A DNA stretch of 64,000 nt from Orientia tsutsugamushi (GTDB taxonomy: Bacteria > Pseudomonadota > Alphaproteobacteria > Rickettsiales > Rickettsiaceae). Position numbers and translations under genes: made by a program. The stretch is taken from positions 620,001 through 684,000 of the forward strand of contig NZ_LS398548.1 of NCBI RefSeq assembly GCF_900327275.1. The letters are read 5' to 3'. Every line of letters begins with the position of its first letter. Position 1 is the stretch's first letter. This document shows positions 1 to 8,942 of this stretch, in pieces. The notes beneath the pieces were generated by a model. The model ran no database searches and was not told where the DNA came from. It was given only the letters and a program-made list of their open reading frames with translations.

Positions 1-197
1 TGACTAAGAATATATTGTCTTATCTGATCATTAATTTTTTCAGGAGTTAGCTCATTAGCTTGATATGGAACTAGCTCTATTGTAGTTGATGCATCTTTTA
101 ATAATTTAGCGCAAACTATACTAATGCTATTACACAGAATCATTAGTAATAATATTATTATAGCAACTGTTTTTTTATATAAGGATAATATCATCAT
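1..197 (-). CDS. Secreted protein N-terminus, possibly DsbA-like (partial)
   Basis: Only the first 65 codons are inside the window; the gene runs off the left edge. Two adjacent ATG codons (195-197 and 192-194) could start it. A lysine-containing start is followed by a strongly hydrophobic stretch (about residues 9-29) ending CNSISIVCA, which reads as a signal peptide or membrane anchor. The following segment ELTPEKINDQIRQYILS resembles the short helix that precedes the thioredoxin fold in alphaproteobacterial DsbA-like oxidoreductases. The CxxC site would lie outside the window, so the family is inference. It lies on the same strand as, and downstream of, fdxA and ccmC; a thiol oxidoreductase would fit next to a cytochrome c maturation gene. 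Confidence 0.4.
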   Translation of the reverse strand, partial: MMILSLYKKTVAIIILLLMILCNSISIVCAKLLKDASTTIELVPYQANELTPEKINDQIRQYILS

Positions 198-326
198 AAT
201 TATTACAAATTTAGTATTTTTATTAAAAAGTTACTTTATCATCGACCTTAAGTAGCCAGTTTCTAATAAATTAATATACACCATAATCTGCACCTCTACT
301 TTAATACTTAGTAGCAATTAATAATA

Positions 327-647
327 TTATTTTGAAATGCAATACTTCTCAAACTTATTAGTTTCATCCTTATACAAATCAGCTTGAGGTAGTGGAGCTT
401 TTTTATGTAAAATCTGTGGCCATTTCTTAGAAAATTCCTGACCAAGCTCTATCCATTTAATTAACTCTTCAGCTTCTGGTTTTATAGCTCCTACTGGACA
501 TTCTGCTTCACAAACACCACAATCAATGCATTTTTCAGGATCAATAACAACCATCATTTCTCCTTCATGAAAGCAGTCTACAGGACAGACTTCTACACAA
601 TCAGTATACTTGCATTTTACACAAGAATCTGTAACAACGTAAGTCAT
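327..647 (-). CDS. fdxA: Ferredoxin, 7Fe-8S type
   Basis: This is a 106-residue ferredoxin of the FdxA family, the usual length. The N-terminal half carries [14 protein letters not shown] (Cys 9, 12, 17, 21) and a second set [12 protein letters not shown] near residues 40-50. The longer spacing in the first set is the pattern seen in [3Fe-4S]/[4Fe-4S] ferredoxins. The C-terminal 50 residues ([13 protein letters not shown] and following) are the alphaproteobacterial FdxA tail. It acts as a cytosolic low-potential electron carrier; the partner cannot be told from sequence. The start lies four bases from the stop of ccmC on the same strand, so the two are probably cotranscribed. Confidence 0.95.
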   Translation of the reverse strand: MTYVVTDSCVKCKYTDCVEVCPVDCFHEGEMMVVIDPEKCIDCGVCEAECPVGAIKPEAEELIKWIELGQEFSKKWPQILHKKAPLPQADLYKDETNKFEKYCISK

Positions 648-651
648 AATA

Positions 652-1362
652 TTACCTAAAACTCGTAGAATTAAATAACTTTAATCGAATAAATAGTATA
701 TTTACTCTACAAATAATTACAATAATAAAATAAATTACAAATGCTAAGAACATTACTATCAGAGGTTTTAACATTGAAATATGAATAGCTGGTCCTCCGA
801 TTTTTAGAACGCTAGATTGTTGATGTAGCGTGCTCCAAATGTTAACTGAAAATTTAACGATAGGTATATTAATAACTCCAATTAGAGAAGTTACTGCAGC
901 TGGCTTTTCACAGCGTAATATATTATCTCCAGCATTTACTACTATAATATAACTTAGATATAATAATAACAATACTAGCGTTGATGTTAATCTAGCATCC
1001 CATACCCACCAAGTACCCCAAGTCACTTTTCCCCAAATTGAGCCGGTAATCAACGTAATTGCTGTAAAACAACAACCGATAGGAGCTGCTGATATAGCAA
1101 TTATATATAACATTCTAATCTTCCAAACTATTGATCCAAAGCTGCATATAGCCATTATAACATATATCATTACTGCTAACCATGCTGATGGAACATGTAT
1201 ATACATTATTCTTACTAACTCTCCCTGCTGATAATCAATTGGAGAATTAAAAAGCGCTAAATAAATACCATAGCTAAAAATAGCTACAAATATAACTATC
1301 AAATAAGGTAATATTTGTCGTGATAACTGTAAAAAAATTTTAGGATTAAGTAACTTAAGCAT
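652..1362 (-). CDS. ccmC: Heme exporter CcmC
   Basis: CcmC is an inner-membrane protein of cytochrome c maturation that presents heme to the chaperone CcmE. The 236-residue product has about six hydrophobic segments and the tryptophan-rich WD motif [13 protein letters not shown], diagnostic of CcmC/CcmF heme-handling proteins. Conserved histidines flank it: HVPSAW before the motif and TLHQQSS after it. Length is normal. The start overlaps the 3' end of pgeF by 8 bases, and fdxA follows after four bases, so pgeF-ccmC-fdxA looks like one transcription unit on the minus strand. Confidence 0.95.
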   Translation of the reverse strand: MLKLLNPKIFLQLSRQILPYLIVIFVAIFSYGIYLALFNSPIDYQQGELVRIMYIHVPSAWLAVMIYVIMAICSFGSIVWKIRMLYIIAISAAPIGCCFTAITLITGSIWGKVTWGTWWVWDARLTSTLVLLLLYLSYIIVVNAGDNILRCEKPAAVTSLIGVINIPIVKFSVNIWSTLHQQSSVLKIGGPAIHISMLKPLIVMFLAFVIYFIIVIICRVNILFIRLKLFNSTSFR

Positions 1363-2086
1363 TATTGATCACTATAGTAGATAATATATGGTAATTTATA
1401 TGACGATCACGTCTATAGCTTGGATACAATTTTGGTAACAAGTAAGTATTATCTTGATAAACTTTAACTATCTCAACATTTTCTTCTAATAATTTTGCTT
1501 GTACAAGACCTACCAAATCAAATAAAAATTTACCATCAAAGTCTAATGGTTTAAAAAAAGATTGATAATCGCTATTTTCTTGTATAAAAGCACTATACAA
1601 ATTTTGATCAACTTCATAAGAAGCTTGTTGAATAGCCGGTCCTATTATAGCTTTTATATTAACCATATTATTTAAATTTCGCATTAAGTAAATAACATTC
1701 TTTAGAATATTAGCTTTAGTACCTCGCCAACCACAATGAGCTGCTCCAATTGTTGTGCCATCTCTATCAAACAATAGAACAGGCACGCAATCAGCTGTTT
1801 GAATGCTCAGTATTAACTGCGAAAGATTAGTAACTACACCATCAGCAACAGGTTCATGTATACAGTTAATCTCCTTAGCGTAATATACACTATTGCCATG
1901 TTTTTGATTTAAGATCATCAGACCTTTGGCTGAAAAATAATTGATAACTAACTGCCTATTATTTGCCACTTGCTTAGAATTAATAGTTTTATTATCCTGA
2001 TGTGAAAGTGAGTATACTCCGCTAGATTGTATAAAACTTTTATCAAAAAATTTATAGGATATATTGTCAGGTATTAAGTTTTGCAT
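1355..2086 (-). CDS. pgeF: Peptidoglycan editing factor PgeF (YfiH/DUF152 family)
   Basis: The 243-residue protein belongs to the YfiH/DUF152 family, once annotated as multicopper polyphenol oxidase or laccase and now known in E. coli as PgeF, which removes wrongly incorporated L-serine from peptidoglycan precursors. Visible family motifs are the His in QKHGNSV, the TADCVPVLLFD core and AAHCGWRGT; the Cys and two His residues form the Zn site. IGPAIQQASYEV near residue 150 and the C-terminal SYRRDRHINYH are also typical. The function is taken from the family. The start codon (2084-2086) overlaps the likely ATG of the divergent gene at 2085, so the two genes share no spacer. Confidence 0.93.
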   Translation of the reverse strand: MQNLIPDNISYKFFDKSFIQSSGVYSLSHQDNKTINSKQVANNRQLVINYFSAKGLMILNQKHGNSVYYAKEINCIHEPVADGVVTNLSQLILSIQTADCVPVLLFDRDGTTIGAAHCGWRGTKANILKNVIYLMRNLNNMVNIKAIIGPAIQQASYEVDQNLYSAFIQENSDYQSFFKPLDFDGKFLFDLVGLVQAKLLEENVEIVKVYQDNTYLLPKLYPSYRRDRHINYHILSTIVINNA

Positions 2087-2915
2087 GCAGAATAACGATT
2101 TTCCATTAAGCCTATCAAATAATTTAAAAAAAGTAAACGCATTAGAGCAATTGCAAAAAAAATTAGCACAAAATTTTAATTACAAGATTAGAGTTGGCGT
2201 AGAAATAGAATTTTACTTAGAACCAAATGACGTCAAACAAAAATTATACTCATATCTCAAACCCTATAATTTAAAAAAAGAAAGAGGATACTGTCAATAT
2301 GAAATTGAAATTTCACCTACTGAAGACCTAACATACTTAGCTCAATCAATTAATAATACTATTACCAAAATTCAGTTAATGGCTAGATCATATAATGGAG
2401 TATCAAAGTTTGATGCTAAACCATATCTATCTGATTATGGTAATGCATTACATTTTCACATCGAATTGTTAGATTGCAACAATTTAAACGTCTTTGAACA
2501 AGATTCTAATATTCTAACCTCAACAATTAATAGTATTTGTCATTATATGAAGGAAACTTTTTTAGTATTTGTCCATCGTGAAGAAGATTTTTTAAGACTA
2601 AATAAAAATTTCATGGCCCCAACTCATATTGCTTATGGTGGCAATAATCGCACCGTTGCAATTAGGATTCCAAACAGCTTACCTTTAAGAATAGAGCATC
2701 GTTTAGCATCACCGTTAATTTGCCAATATTTAGCATTATACACTATATTAAAGTCAATATATCTTGGAATAAAAGCACCTGATAAAATTAATAGCTATAC
2801 AAAAATCTATGGCAATGCTTATGATAGTCAATACAACTTAGAACTACTACCAAATAACATTATTACTGCCACTAACTGTTTTAATATAAAATTTTTTGAA
2901 ATGAATGAAATATAG
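2085..2915 (+). CDS. Glutamine synthetase-like catalytic-domain protein
   Basis: The product keeps recognisable blocks of the glutamine synthetase catalytic barrel in the right order: GVEIEFYLE (metal-binding Glu region), CQYEIEIS, AKPYLSDYGNALHFHIEL (the H-x-H loop) and NNRTVAIRIP followed by RIEHRLASP. At about 276 residues it lacks the N-terminal beta-grasp domain and is much shorter than true GlnA (about 450), so it is probably a GS-like ligase or a reduced relic with another substrate rather than housekeeping GlnA. I chose the ATG at 2085; a TTG at 2064 would extend it further into pgeF. Codon use and the unbroken frame suggest it is functional. Confidence 0.75.
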   Translation: MQNNDFPLSLSNNLKKVNALEQLQKKLAQNFNYKIRVGVEIEFYLEPNDVKQKLYSYLKPYNLKKERGYCQYEIEISPTEDLTYLAQSINNTITKIQLMARSYNGVSKFDAKPYLSDYGNALHFHIELLDCNNLNVFEQDSNILTSTINSICHYMKETFLVFVHREEDFLRLNKNFMAPTHIAYGGNNRTVAIRIPNSLPLRIEHRLASPLICQYLALYTILKSIYLGIKAPDKINSYTKIYGNAYDSQYNLELLPNNIITATNCFNIKFFEMNEI

Positions 2916-3008
2916 ATAAGCATCACGTGCTTAGAACATGAGCATGATATATGCAAAATTTTAATTCCTAAATTAAATAATTAAGTCTCAAAGAGCTTTT
3001 AAGATGAT

Positions 3009-3137
3009 ATAGCTAAGCCAGTATAAAACAGTTATGTTATATATTTTTTACAAAGCATATCTAAGTTACAGTGATATTGCATTCTCTTGATTTGGCTTAA
3101 AATCACTTTTTCTCAAAAGATTTAAATCAGGAGAATA
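3009..3137. mobile_element. IS630-type terminal fragment
   Basis: The segment begins with a variant of the tatagctaaactactataaa end that recurs at 17.2, 19.4, 21.2, 30.5, 35.5, 40.4 and 52.8 kb. It continues with the matching 3' end of an IS630-family transposase gene read in reverse, and stops where the IS982 copy begins. No open frame is left. The noncoding stretch 2916-3008 shows nothing else. Confidence 0.6.
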
Positions 3138-3148
3138 TAAACGTCAAT

Positions 3149-3970
3149 TTAGGATAAGGAGTCAGGAGAAGAAGAAGAGATAAGATGGGGATTAAGTTTA
3201 GAGATAGAATAACTAGCAAGAGAAGCAATTATATGAACAAAGAAATTAATAAGAGAACTGTACATAGTATGATCTAAATGCATATGTTTTTTTAGTACAT
3301 TAAAGACAGACTCAATTAAAGAACGTTTATTTAATAGACCTCTTTCGAAACTGGTTAAGGTAGTTCAAAATTATTGCTGATAAATATCGAAATAGACGTA
3401 AAAGATTCGGTCTTAGAGTTAATTTGATCTCTGGCATTTATAATTTTGAACTACCTTAACCAGTTTCGAAAGAGGTCTATTAAATAAACGCTTATCTTCT
3501 ATGTGCAATAAATATGTTTTCATATCTTTACGAAGATTAGTAAATAAACGTAGACCATTTGACAACAGTTGATGAAATAACTTTTTAGATATGTAAGCTT
3601 TATCACCAAACAATTTACCAGATAAGCCTTTAGAAATAACTGAAGCCATAGATAGATCGCTTTTATTGCCTTTAGTAATTTTAACTGACATTATTTCGCC
3701 TTTATTATTGATTATAAGATGAAGCTTAAAGCCTAAGAACCAGCCATAACTACTTTTACCAATTTTAGAAATTTTGTTAAAAACTCTATTGCTTGAGGGA
3801 CGTGTATTATGACAAATTGCTAACTTTGTAGAATCGATGTAATATATACCAGTCTCTTCTCCTTTCAGATAATGCATTAATACGACTAATGGTAGCAACA
3901 TTCTAGGCCACAGTTGTATTATTCTACTATAGCTTGGTAAGCAAAAGTATCCTTTATACTTATAACTCAA
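3149..3970 (-). pseudogene. IS982 transposase pseudogene
   Basis: The readable part matches IS982-family DDE transposases: GIYYIDSTKLAICHN, then YGWFLGFKLHLIIN and KLFGDKAYISK, carrying the catalytic acidic residues in order. The N-terminal helix-turn-helix region is missing upstream of the LPSYSRIIQLWP block. The C-terminus is interrupted at 3335-3479 by the first palindromic element, after which the frame resumes to a stop at 3149 with the tail sequence also seen in the 12.7-kb copy. Reading through the insertion gives an artificial tail ending at 3419. Confidence 0.8.
3337..3477 (+). mobile_element. IS5-derived palindromic MITE, copy 1
   Basis: This is a 141-bp element with terminal inverted repeats of about 38 bp (gacctctttcgaaactggtt inward) flanked by TA at 3335-3336 and 3478-3479. 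The interior reads DKYRNRRKRFG and ends YNFELP, the C-terminal tail of an IS5/IS427-type transposase. It is inserted in the IS982 transposase gene. Here the flanks are themselves inverted (cgtttatttaat and attaaataaacg), so the palindrome extends 12 bases further on each side. Confidence 0.9.
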
Positions 3971-3985
3971 GTAATATAGATAATA

Positions 3986-4126
3986 GATATCTTTCGAAAC
4001 TGGTTAAGGTAGTTCAAAATTATAAATGCAAGAGATCAAATTAAATCTAAGACCTAATCTTTTACGTCTATTTCGACATTTGTCAGCAATAATTTTGAAC
4101 TACCTTAACCAGTTTCAAAAGAGGTC
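3986..4126 (-). mobile_element. IS5-derived palindromic MITE, copy 2
   Basis: Second 141-bp copy, in reverse orientation to copy 1, flanked by TA at 3984-3985 and 4127-4128, inside the upstream end of the same IS982. The first arm has gatatcttt in place of gacctcttt and the second arm has cagtttcaaaag, so both arms have begun to decay. Confidence 0.88.
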
Positions 4127-4315
4127 TATTCTCTCTTTGTATACATTTTATTCTCTACTTTTCATATTTTCCATTATCCTAATCTGGCGTTTATTAGAAT
4201 TTTTAATAGAATTTCTAATTATTTCTAAAGCATTCACTGAAAATTCTCTGCCAGAATATCACCATAACATCAGTTGCCTATGCATTTTAGCCATAAACTT
4301 ACTTACTATTTTAAT

Positions 4316-4823
4316 ATAGATGTTCCAACTGCACCATTATGTGCTGCAGCTGTTCCAGTAAAAGGTAAAGCATTCCTTGACATCTAGCACATCAAAAAGC
4401 ATAAGCACTTGCTAATAAACCAGTGCTGCAACTCATGCAATCTCAAGCTATACATGCTTGATAAGCAGCTACATTTTGAAACAACAGCGTTTCTGAATTT
4501 AAAATCGCAGATTTAGCATCGTCACTCCATAATGGATCAAACTTTGTTAAATATGCTATATCGACTGCAGCCATTTCCAGACAAATAAAATCAAGCAAAA
4601 TTTTTAGCCAATAAATCACTGGGTAGACATACCAGTGAATGTGATAAAAAGCACTTCCTTCAGCCTCATCTTTCATGCCTTTCTGCGTAGCGCTTCCAAA
4701 TAACAAACCTCCAAGACCTACCATACACATTGGTGACTTTGTAACATCTACAAGGCGTACTGGCTCACAAAATCCTACAGGAATACTAGGTACAGGCACT
4801 GGAATTCCTGGTTTAGGACAAAT
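4316..4823 (-). pseudogene. traU: traU fragment
   Basis: The reverse strand reproduces the middle of the intact traU at 24465-25442: VRLVDVTKSPMCM, GMKDEAEGSAFYHIHWY and SDDAKSAIL are nearly identical. The fragment starts within the CLCPKPG region and ends at the AAAHNG region; a stop interrupts the region around QACIA. Both ends are abrupt, with no start or stop of traU, so it is recombination debris from another RAGE copy. The following 4824-5100 is AT-rich upstream sequence of the ankyrin gene. Confidence 0.85.
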
Positions 4824-5100
4824 GAACCTAATTTATTTTTTGCTTTAAAAGTGATTTTTCGATGTTTTGAAGAAAGTATGATTTCGTTAATAAAAATCAT
4901 ATAAAATAATAAAAAAATATTCAATTTTAAGTTGTAAATTACTTATTTTATGTATATTATCTTTGTAAGATATAATTAATTTCAAGGTAAAAATCTATTG
5001 AGTAATTATTTGCTATTTTACATTTACTTACCTGGCAATTCTATACAGAAGCTTTTCAAGTGTCTAATTGTCAATAAAAAAACTAATTTAGGAGATAACG

Positions 5101-6108
5101 ATGGGTAATACTGCTTTACATGAAGCTGTTAAAAGTGGCAATATACAAGCTGTAAAATCAATTCTTTGTGAGAACAGTAGCTTAGATTATGTAAATTCAA
5201 GTGATGATGTTAGTCATAACACAGCTTTACATTATGCTATCAGAGCAGGCAACTTAGAAGTTGCAAGCATTTTATTAACTCATGGAGCTAATCCTAATGC
5301 GCAAGATATATATGGTAACACTCCTTTGCATTCTGCTTGTTCTAGAGGAAATTTAAATGTTATAAAGACTCTATTGAAGCATGGAGCTGATCCTAATGTA
5401 CAAAATTGCAATCTTGATACTTCTTTTCATATTGCAGCTCATCACTGCAAAGTTGAGATTATAAAACTTCTATTATTGAAGAATGGAGCTAATCTTAATG
5501 TAGTAGATACTACAGGTATAACTCCGTTCAGTGAATGTCACACGATGTTTATGGCGGATCCAGAGAAAAATCAAGAAGTTATGCGGTTGTTAGTTGCTGA
5601 AATTGTTAAGTTAGAGCACAGTGATGTAAAGATTAGTGAAGATGATTTAGAAGGACTTGATTTAAATAAAAGACTTATTAGTAACTCAGACTTGCTCAAA
5701 AAATTTCAACAAGAATGTTGTAAAGAAATAGAAAAAATGAAGTCTGCCCATGTTAACGAAAGTAGCTTATCTGTTTGGGATATATTTATACTGCAAAAAG
5801 ATAAATCAGAGCTAATAAGATGTAGTTATCAGCATAGTGAGATTACAAAGCTTACGAATGAGTTTCATATGTATTCTCAATTTATTGTAAAGTCTATTGC
5901 AGAAGCGACAGGAAGAACTAGGCTACTACAAGGAGCAGCTGAATCAATGGATGAGATATTTGAATCTAATCATGATGTTTCTCAAGAAAGTCAGACATCT
6001 TGGCTTTACTTGCCACCAGAATTAAAGCTGATGATATTAGAGAATTTAAGTACCAATGATTTAATAAAACTCCAATGCTTTGATGAAGCAGAAGCTGTAC
6101 TTAAATGA
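5101..6108 (+). CDS. Ankyrin repeat protein with C-terminal F-box-like motif
   Basis: The 335-residue protein opens with about four ankyrin repeats (residues 1-135), seen as NTALHEAVKSGN, NTALHYAIRAGN, NTPLHSACSRGN and a degenerate STSFHIAAHH-like unit, with GANPN/GADPNVQ loops. The middle is alpha-helical and charged. The C-terminus, LPPELKLMILENLSTNDLIK, is an F-box-like motif of the kind found in Orientia Ank effectors, which are known to be secreted and to recruit host SCF ubiquitin ligase parts. That role is inferred here. A good ribosome binding site (aggaga) precedes the ATG. A larger relative with the same layout is at 19589-21073. It lies between RAGE relics, in line with Ank genes being RAGE cargo. 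Confidence 0.9.
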   Translation: MGNTALHEAVKSGNIQAVKSILCENSSLDYVNSSDDVSHNTALHYAIRAGNLEVASILLTHGANPNAQDIYGNTPLHSACSRGNLNVIKTLLKHGADPNVQNCNLDTSFHIAAHHCKVEIIKLLLLKNGANLNVVDTTGITPFSECHTMFMADPEKNQEVMRLLVAEIVKLEHSDVKISEDDLEGLDLNKRLISNSDLLKKFQQECCKEIEKMKSAHVNESSLSVWDIFILQKDKSELIRCSYQHSEITKLTNEFHMYSQFIVKSIAEATGRTRLLQGAAESMDEIFESNHDVSQESQTSWLYLPPELKLMILENLSTNDLIKLQCFDEAEAVLK

Positions 6109-6254
6109 GCATATGCTCTATATGAGGGAGAATAGTGCAAGTGTCAAAGCCATCTGTAACATTGGTTGTAGATGGTTTGTTCCATACTGAAGTGCAGCCA
6201 TGGCTGCTAAAATAGACGGAAAGTTAGATAAAAAATCTGATCTAGCCTCTTTGA

Positions 6255-6770
6255 TCAACTATCAGAAATTTCAAGCTTTAGCAAATTATTAGCCTCTAAC
6301 TCATATTCTACCGCATATACATCACTAAACTTTACTAAAGCAATAAACCCTATCATAAACCTCAAAACTCTAATCTCATTTTCTTTAATGCCATTCAACA
6401 ACAAAAGGTAATTAGAACTTTGCTGTAAGTCAAAAGGTAAGTTTTATTGACAGCGACATGCTTACTATCGCTAAACCAATAACAAGGCGTTTCACTAATT
6501 AATACTCCATCCTTTATCACTTCAACATTCTTTAGAAAAAAAACTGAAGGCACATTTAAGCCTTTAACAAATTGCAAGTGATCATGAAAAAATTTATTTA
6601 AAGATTCAGTATTACTAGATACCACTTTCATATCTCTTATTTGTCTTTTCACCTCATTTGGAGAAGTAATAAACAAGCTTTTCATCACAAAAATTGCCCA
6701 TTCTTTTAAATCTGATACCTTTAATTGTTTTTGCTCTTCTGTTAATTGATGATCTCCTACTCTTTTAGCA
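6255..6770 (-). pseudogene. Unrecognised protein, frameshifted relic
   Basis: On the minus strand one coding stretch (KSLFITSPNEVKRQIRDMK through CYWFSDSKHVAVNK) continues after a frameshift near 6440 as DLQQSSNYLLLLNGIKEN and VLRFMIGFIALVKFSD, ending at a stop near 6255. Upstream the frame extends through LTEEQKQLKVSDLKEWA. I do not recognise the family. It overlaps the truncated end of the integrase relic just upstream, which suggests two fragments were joined by recombination. The segment 6109-6254 holds nothing else I can support. Confidence 0.5.
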
Positions 6771-6774
6771 CTTT

Positions 6775-7060
6775 CATGAGTCTTGCCATTTCTTCATTTA
6801 CTATATATCTAGATCTTGATTTTTGCTTGTGTTTTTTTATTATATACAGGATTTTTATCTAATAATCCCCAGTCTATAACCTTATTGAATATAGGACTTA
6901 ACAGTTTTAGAATATTGTTTGCTGTTACATAGTGCTTTCTTTCTGTTTTATTTAATCAAAAATTTTCTGAGTATCTTCTCTGATAATCTCTGATATCTTT
7001 TTATTGTATAAAGATGCTGCATACTTCTTTCTCTAAGAAATATTTTTAAGCAACATTATC
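6775..7060 (-). pseudogene. RAGE integrase relic (tyrosine recombinase, core-binding part)
   Basis: Reading the minus strand across at least two frameshifts gives KKISEIIREDTQKIFD and then LSPIFNKVIDWGLLDKNPV. This lines up with LSSIFNKAIKWELIDRNP of the larger integrase relic at 54145-55494. Only the core-binding half survives; the catalytic R-H-R-Y part is absent. It marks a second, independent RAGE or prophage-like insertion edge. Confidence 0.6.
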
Positions 7061-7078
7061 AACTGAATGCTACTCTAA

Positions 7079-7330
7079 CCTTATCAACTATAAATTCAAG
7101 TTGTTGGATTAAAAATTAGCACTCCAATTAGCTAAATGTTATACATAAATTTGCGCTATATTTTCACAATTAACATCAAGATATTATTGTCATATGACAA
7201 ATAATATTAATACAGCTACAGTTAAATTTCGTGTATCAACTTAAACGAGAATAAACTAAATAGCAGCTTTTATAAAGCGTATAAGGCTTATAATAACTCT
7301 TACTCTAACTTATTTCTTCTAGTTAAAATC
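7079..7330 (-). repeat. About 240-bp inverted repeat, copy 1
   Basis: The reverse complement of this stretch matches 18020-18262 over its whole length with scattered substitutions and small gaps; shared blocks include aagaaataagttagagtaag and aaaagctgctatttagttta. It holds no open frame. It contains the perfect 14-base palindrome ttgtcatatgacaa (7187-7200), not kept in the other copy. The two copies face each other across about 11 kb. Confidence 0.75.
7187..7200. promoter_or_regulatory. 14-bp palindrome, possible operator
   Basis: The perfect dyad ttgtcatatgacaa lies inside the conserved 240-bp noncoding repeat. Such a dyad would fit a dimeric regulator of a former RAGE promoter, but no regulator is visible here and the site could be chance in AT-rich DNA. 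Confidence 0.3.
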
Positions 7331-7366
7331 ATCTTGAACATGAAATGTACTATCACAGTACTGTTC

Positions 7367-7520
7367 TTATGGATGGAAAGCGCTATCTAGCTTATCTGCC
7401 AGCTTAAGCTTATTCTTTAATGAAGCTTCTAACTTTGAATTCACGTTTTTTTGACTATAATTATTTGATGCTGGTTTGGTAGGTGCGTTTTTTTCTTTAC
7501 GTGATTTTATTTTGATATAT
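7367..7520 (-). pseudogene. Lysine-rich C-terminal coding tail, possible transfer-gene relic
   Basis: The minus strand has an open stretch containing KSRKEKNAPTKPASNN and ending LADKLDSAFHP before a stop at 7367. It has no start and no recognisable domain. Its place beside, and divergent from, the Ti-type traD relic suggests the end of a mobilisation gene, but that is a guess. Confidence 0.25.
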
Positions 7521-7611
7521 TTTTCCTAATTTTTTTATCTTTCTGAATTACTAACATTGCAAATCTTATGCAGCAAAAAATTACTTTCCAACAAAAAAGG
7601 CTAAGATAATC

Positions 7612-8010
7612 ATGGATGAAGTTAACCTCAAAATTAAAGACCGTAAAATGCGTACTCGAAGTTTTATTGAAATTGGAGGATTAGTTGCTAATGTTAAGCT
7701 TGATCAGTTACCAACAAATACTTTATTTGGTGCAATTGTTTCACTAAAAGAAACTTTAACGTAACATCCAAATGTTCAAGATTATTGGACTATGGTTGGT
7801 AAAGATATTTTTGATAAAGAACAGCAAAATAAAGCTGCATTGATTTTAAAATTTCCCTCTGAACTATATTAAAACACCGTCACATTCGCCTTCATGGCTT
7901 AAAATGAAATAGTTTTCGTCAAGAATGGTGCCGCAGTTATGTTAAGGATATTGAGGCTTAAAGCATAGCATTCTTAATATTCAGTATAAACTAGAGCTTA
8001 TATCTTAGTT
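7612..8010 (+). pseudogene. traD: Ti-type TraD small conjugation protein, broken
   Basis: From the ATG at 7612 the reading MRTRSFIEIGGLV (after a 12-residue lead) matches the start of the small TraD of Ti-type transfer systems. The frame meets a TAA at 7762, continues in the same frame (DYWTMVGKDIFDK) to 7872, then shifts and ends with a stretch resembling RLHGLK-NSFRQEW and VKDIEA. The last part, QYKLELIS-like, recurs at 55870-55910, where only this tail is left. At least two stops and one frameshift make it non-functional. Confidence 0.7.
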
Positions 8011-8225
8011 TTTTAATACCTATACAACAAATATAGCTTGATAATTCAGCTAATGTAATTTATAAATCAGGAATGTAATACAATTTTTAAATATATAGTG
8101 TGGTTATGCGAATCAGTGATACTAGTGATTCTATTCAAATCTTGCCTAACAGCAGTAGTTTAGCTGAATTAATAAATTTAGTTTACAGTTATATATTTAA
8201 CTATGAATGATATAATAATTTATTA

Positions 8226-8474
8226 TTGCTTGGATGGGATAACAGTACATATCGGAACATTCATGATAAAGTTATTCAGCTTTGCACTACTGATATAGAT
8301 CAAATTGGTGTTATAAGTCAAGATGATAGTTTGATATGCTTAGAATACTTTTGTAGAGACCAAAGCAAACGAAATGTATATACACTAATAAATTTTGATT
8401 GTAATATACTAAGATCAATAGTAGATAAGCATTATATATTATCATCTATATGCAAAAGAATAAAACTAACTTAA
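8226..8474 (+). pseudogene. Unrecognised ORF, probably truncated
   Basis: This stretch encodes 82 residues from a TTG: MLGWDNSTYRNIHDKVIQ and QDDSLICLEYFCRDQSKRN. Related-looking coding sequence upstream (SDTSDSIQILPNSSSLAELI) is in another frame, so the start is probably lost. I do not recognise the family. It may belong with the interrupted frame at 8503-8815. Confidence 0.35.
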
Positions 8475-8502
8475 CTATTGTATATAATATAATCAGAATA
8501 AA

Positions 8503-8815
8503 GGTTTACAGGAACAATTAGATAGCTTAACTCAACAATGTTGCAACAATAGCTACTATTCTGATAGTAGAATTAATTTTTTAGATATTGATCAGTTTAG
8601 AGATTTTGTAGGTGATATATTAGGCCTCTTTCGAAACTGGTTAAGGTAGTTCAAAATTATTGCCGATAAATATCGAAATAGACGTAAAAGATTCGGTCTT
8701 AGATTTAATTTGATCTCTGGTATTTATAATTTTGAACTACCTTAACCAGTTTCGAAAGAGGTCTATTATTAATTGATGATTCAGAACATATACAGCAAAT
8801 ATTTTTTACTAAATG
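8503..8815 (+). pseudogene. Reading frame split by palindromic MITE copy 3
   Basis: Removing the 141-bp element and one TA leaves a single open frame, LQEQLDSLTQQCCNN through NFLDIDQFRDFVGD, joined to ILLLIDDSEHIQQIFFTK and a stop at 8813. The family is unknown and no start is visible. The clean rejoining supports the TA duplication as true target site. Confidence 0.45.
8623..8763 (+). mobile_element. IS5-derived palindromic MITE, copy 3
   Basis: 141 bp, TA at 8621-8622 and 8764-8765. The first arm begins ggcctctttcg. The interior keeps the transposase tail reading frame without a stop. Confidence 0.9.
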
Positions 8816-8942
8816 ACAGCTTTAGCAGGAAGAAGATACAGTAATGCTTTACCAAAAAATTCTTATTTTTTCATAATTTTATTATTGATAATACAAAATA
8901 TAATATTAAAATGAAGGTGTTTTTATTGCCAAAATTTTTTTT

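Larger units (their letters stand above)
3141..4190 (-). mobile_element. IS982-family element, decayed, with two palindromic insertions
   Basis: The outer ends are acgtcaatttaggataagg at 3141 and ccattatcctaatctggcgt ending near 4190, an imperfect inverted terminal repeat. Between them lies an IS982-type transposase reading frame on the minus strand. Two 141-bp palindromic elements have landed inside it, at 3337 (in the 3' part of the transposase) and at 3986 (upstream of it). The transposase lacks its N-terminal part as well, so the element is dead. The same outer ends recur as solo relics at 9.4, 15.9, 31.0, 41.2, 45.5 and 60.0 kb. Confidence 0.8.

Noticed and set aside
4026..4319. 97-codon open frame reading out of a palindromic element
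   Set aside because: Its first 35 codons are MITE copy 2 and the rest is IS982 end sequence; a similar false start appears at 54694 from copy 7.
6395..6688. 97-codon open frame as a complete gene
   Set aside because: Coding similarity in itself continues in other frames on both sides, so it is part of a broken longer gene.
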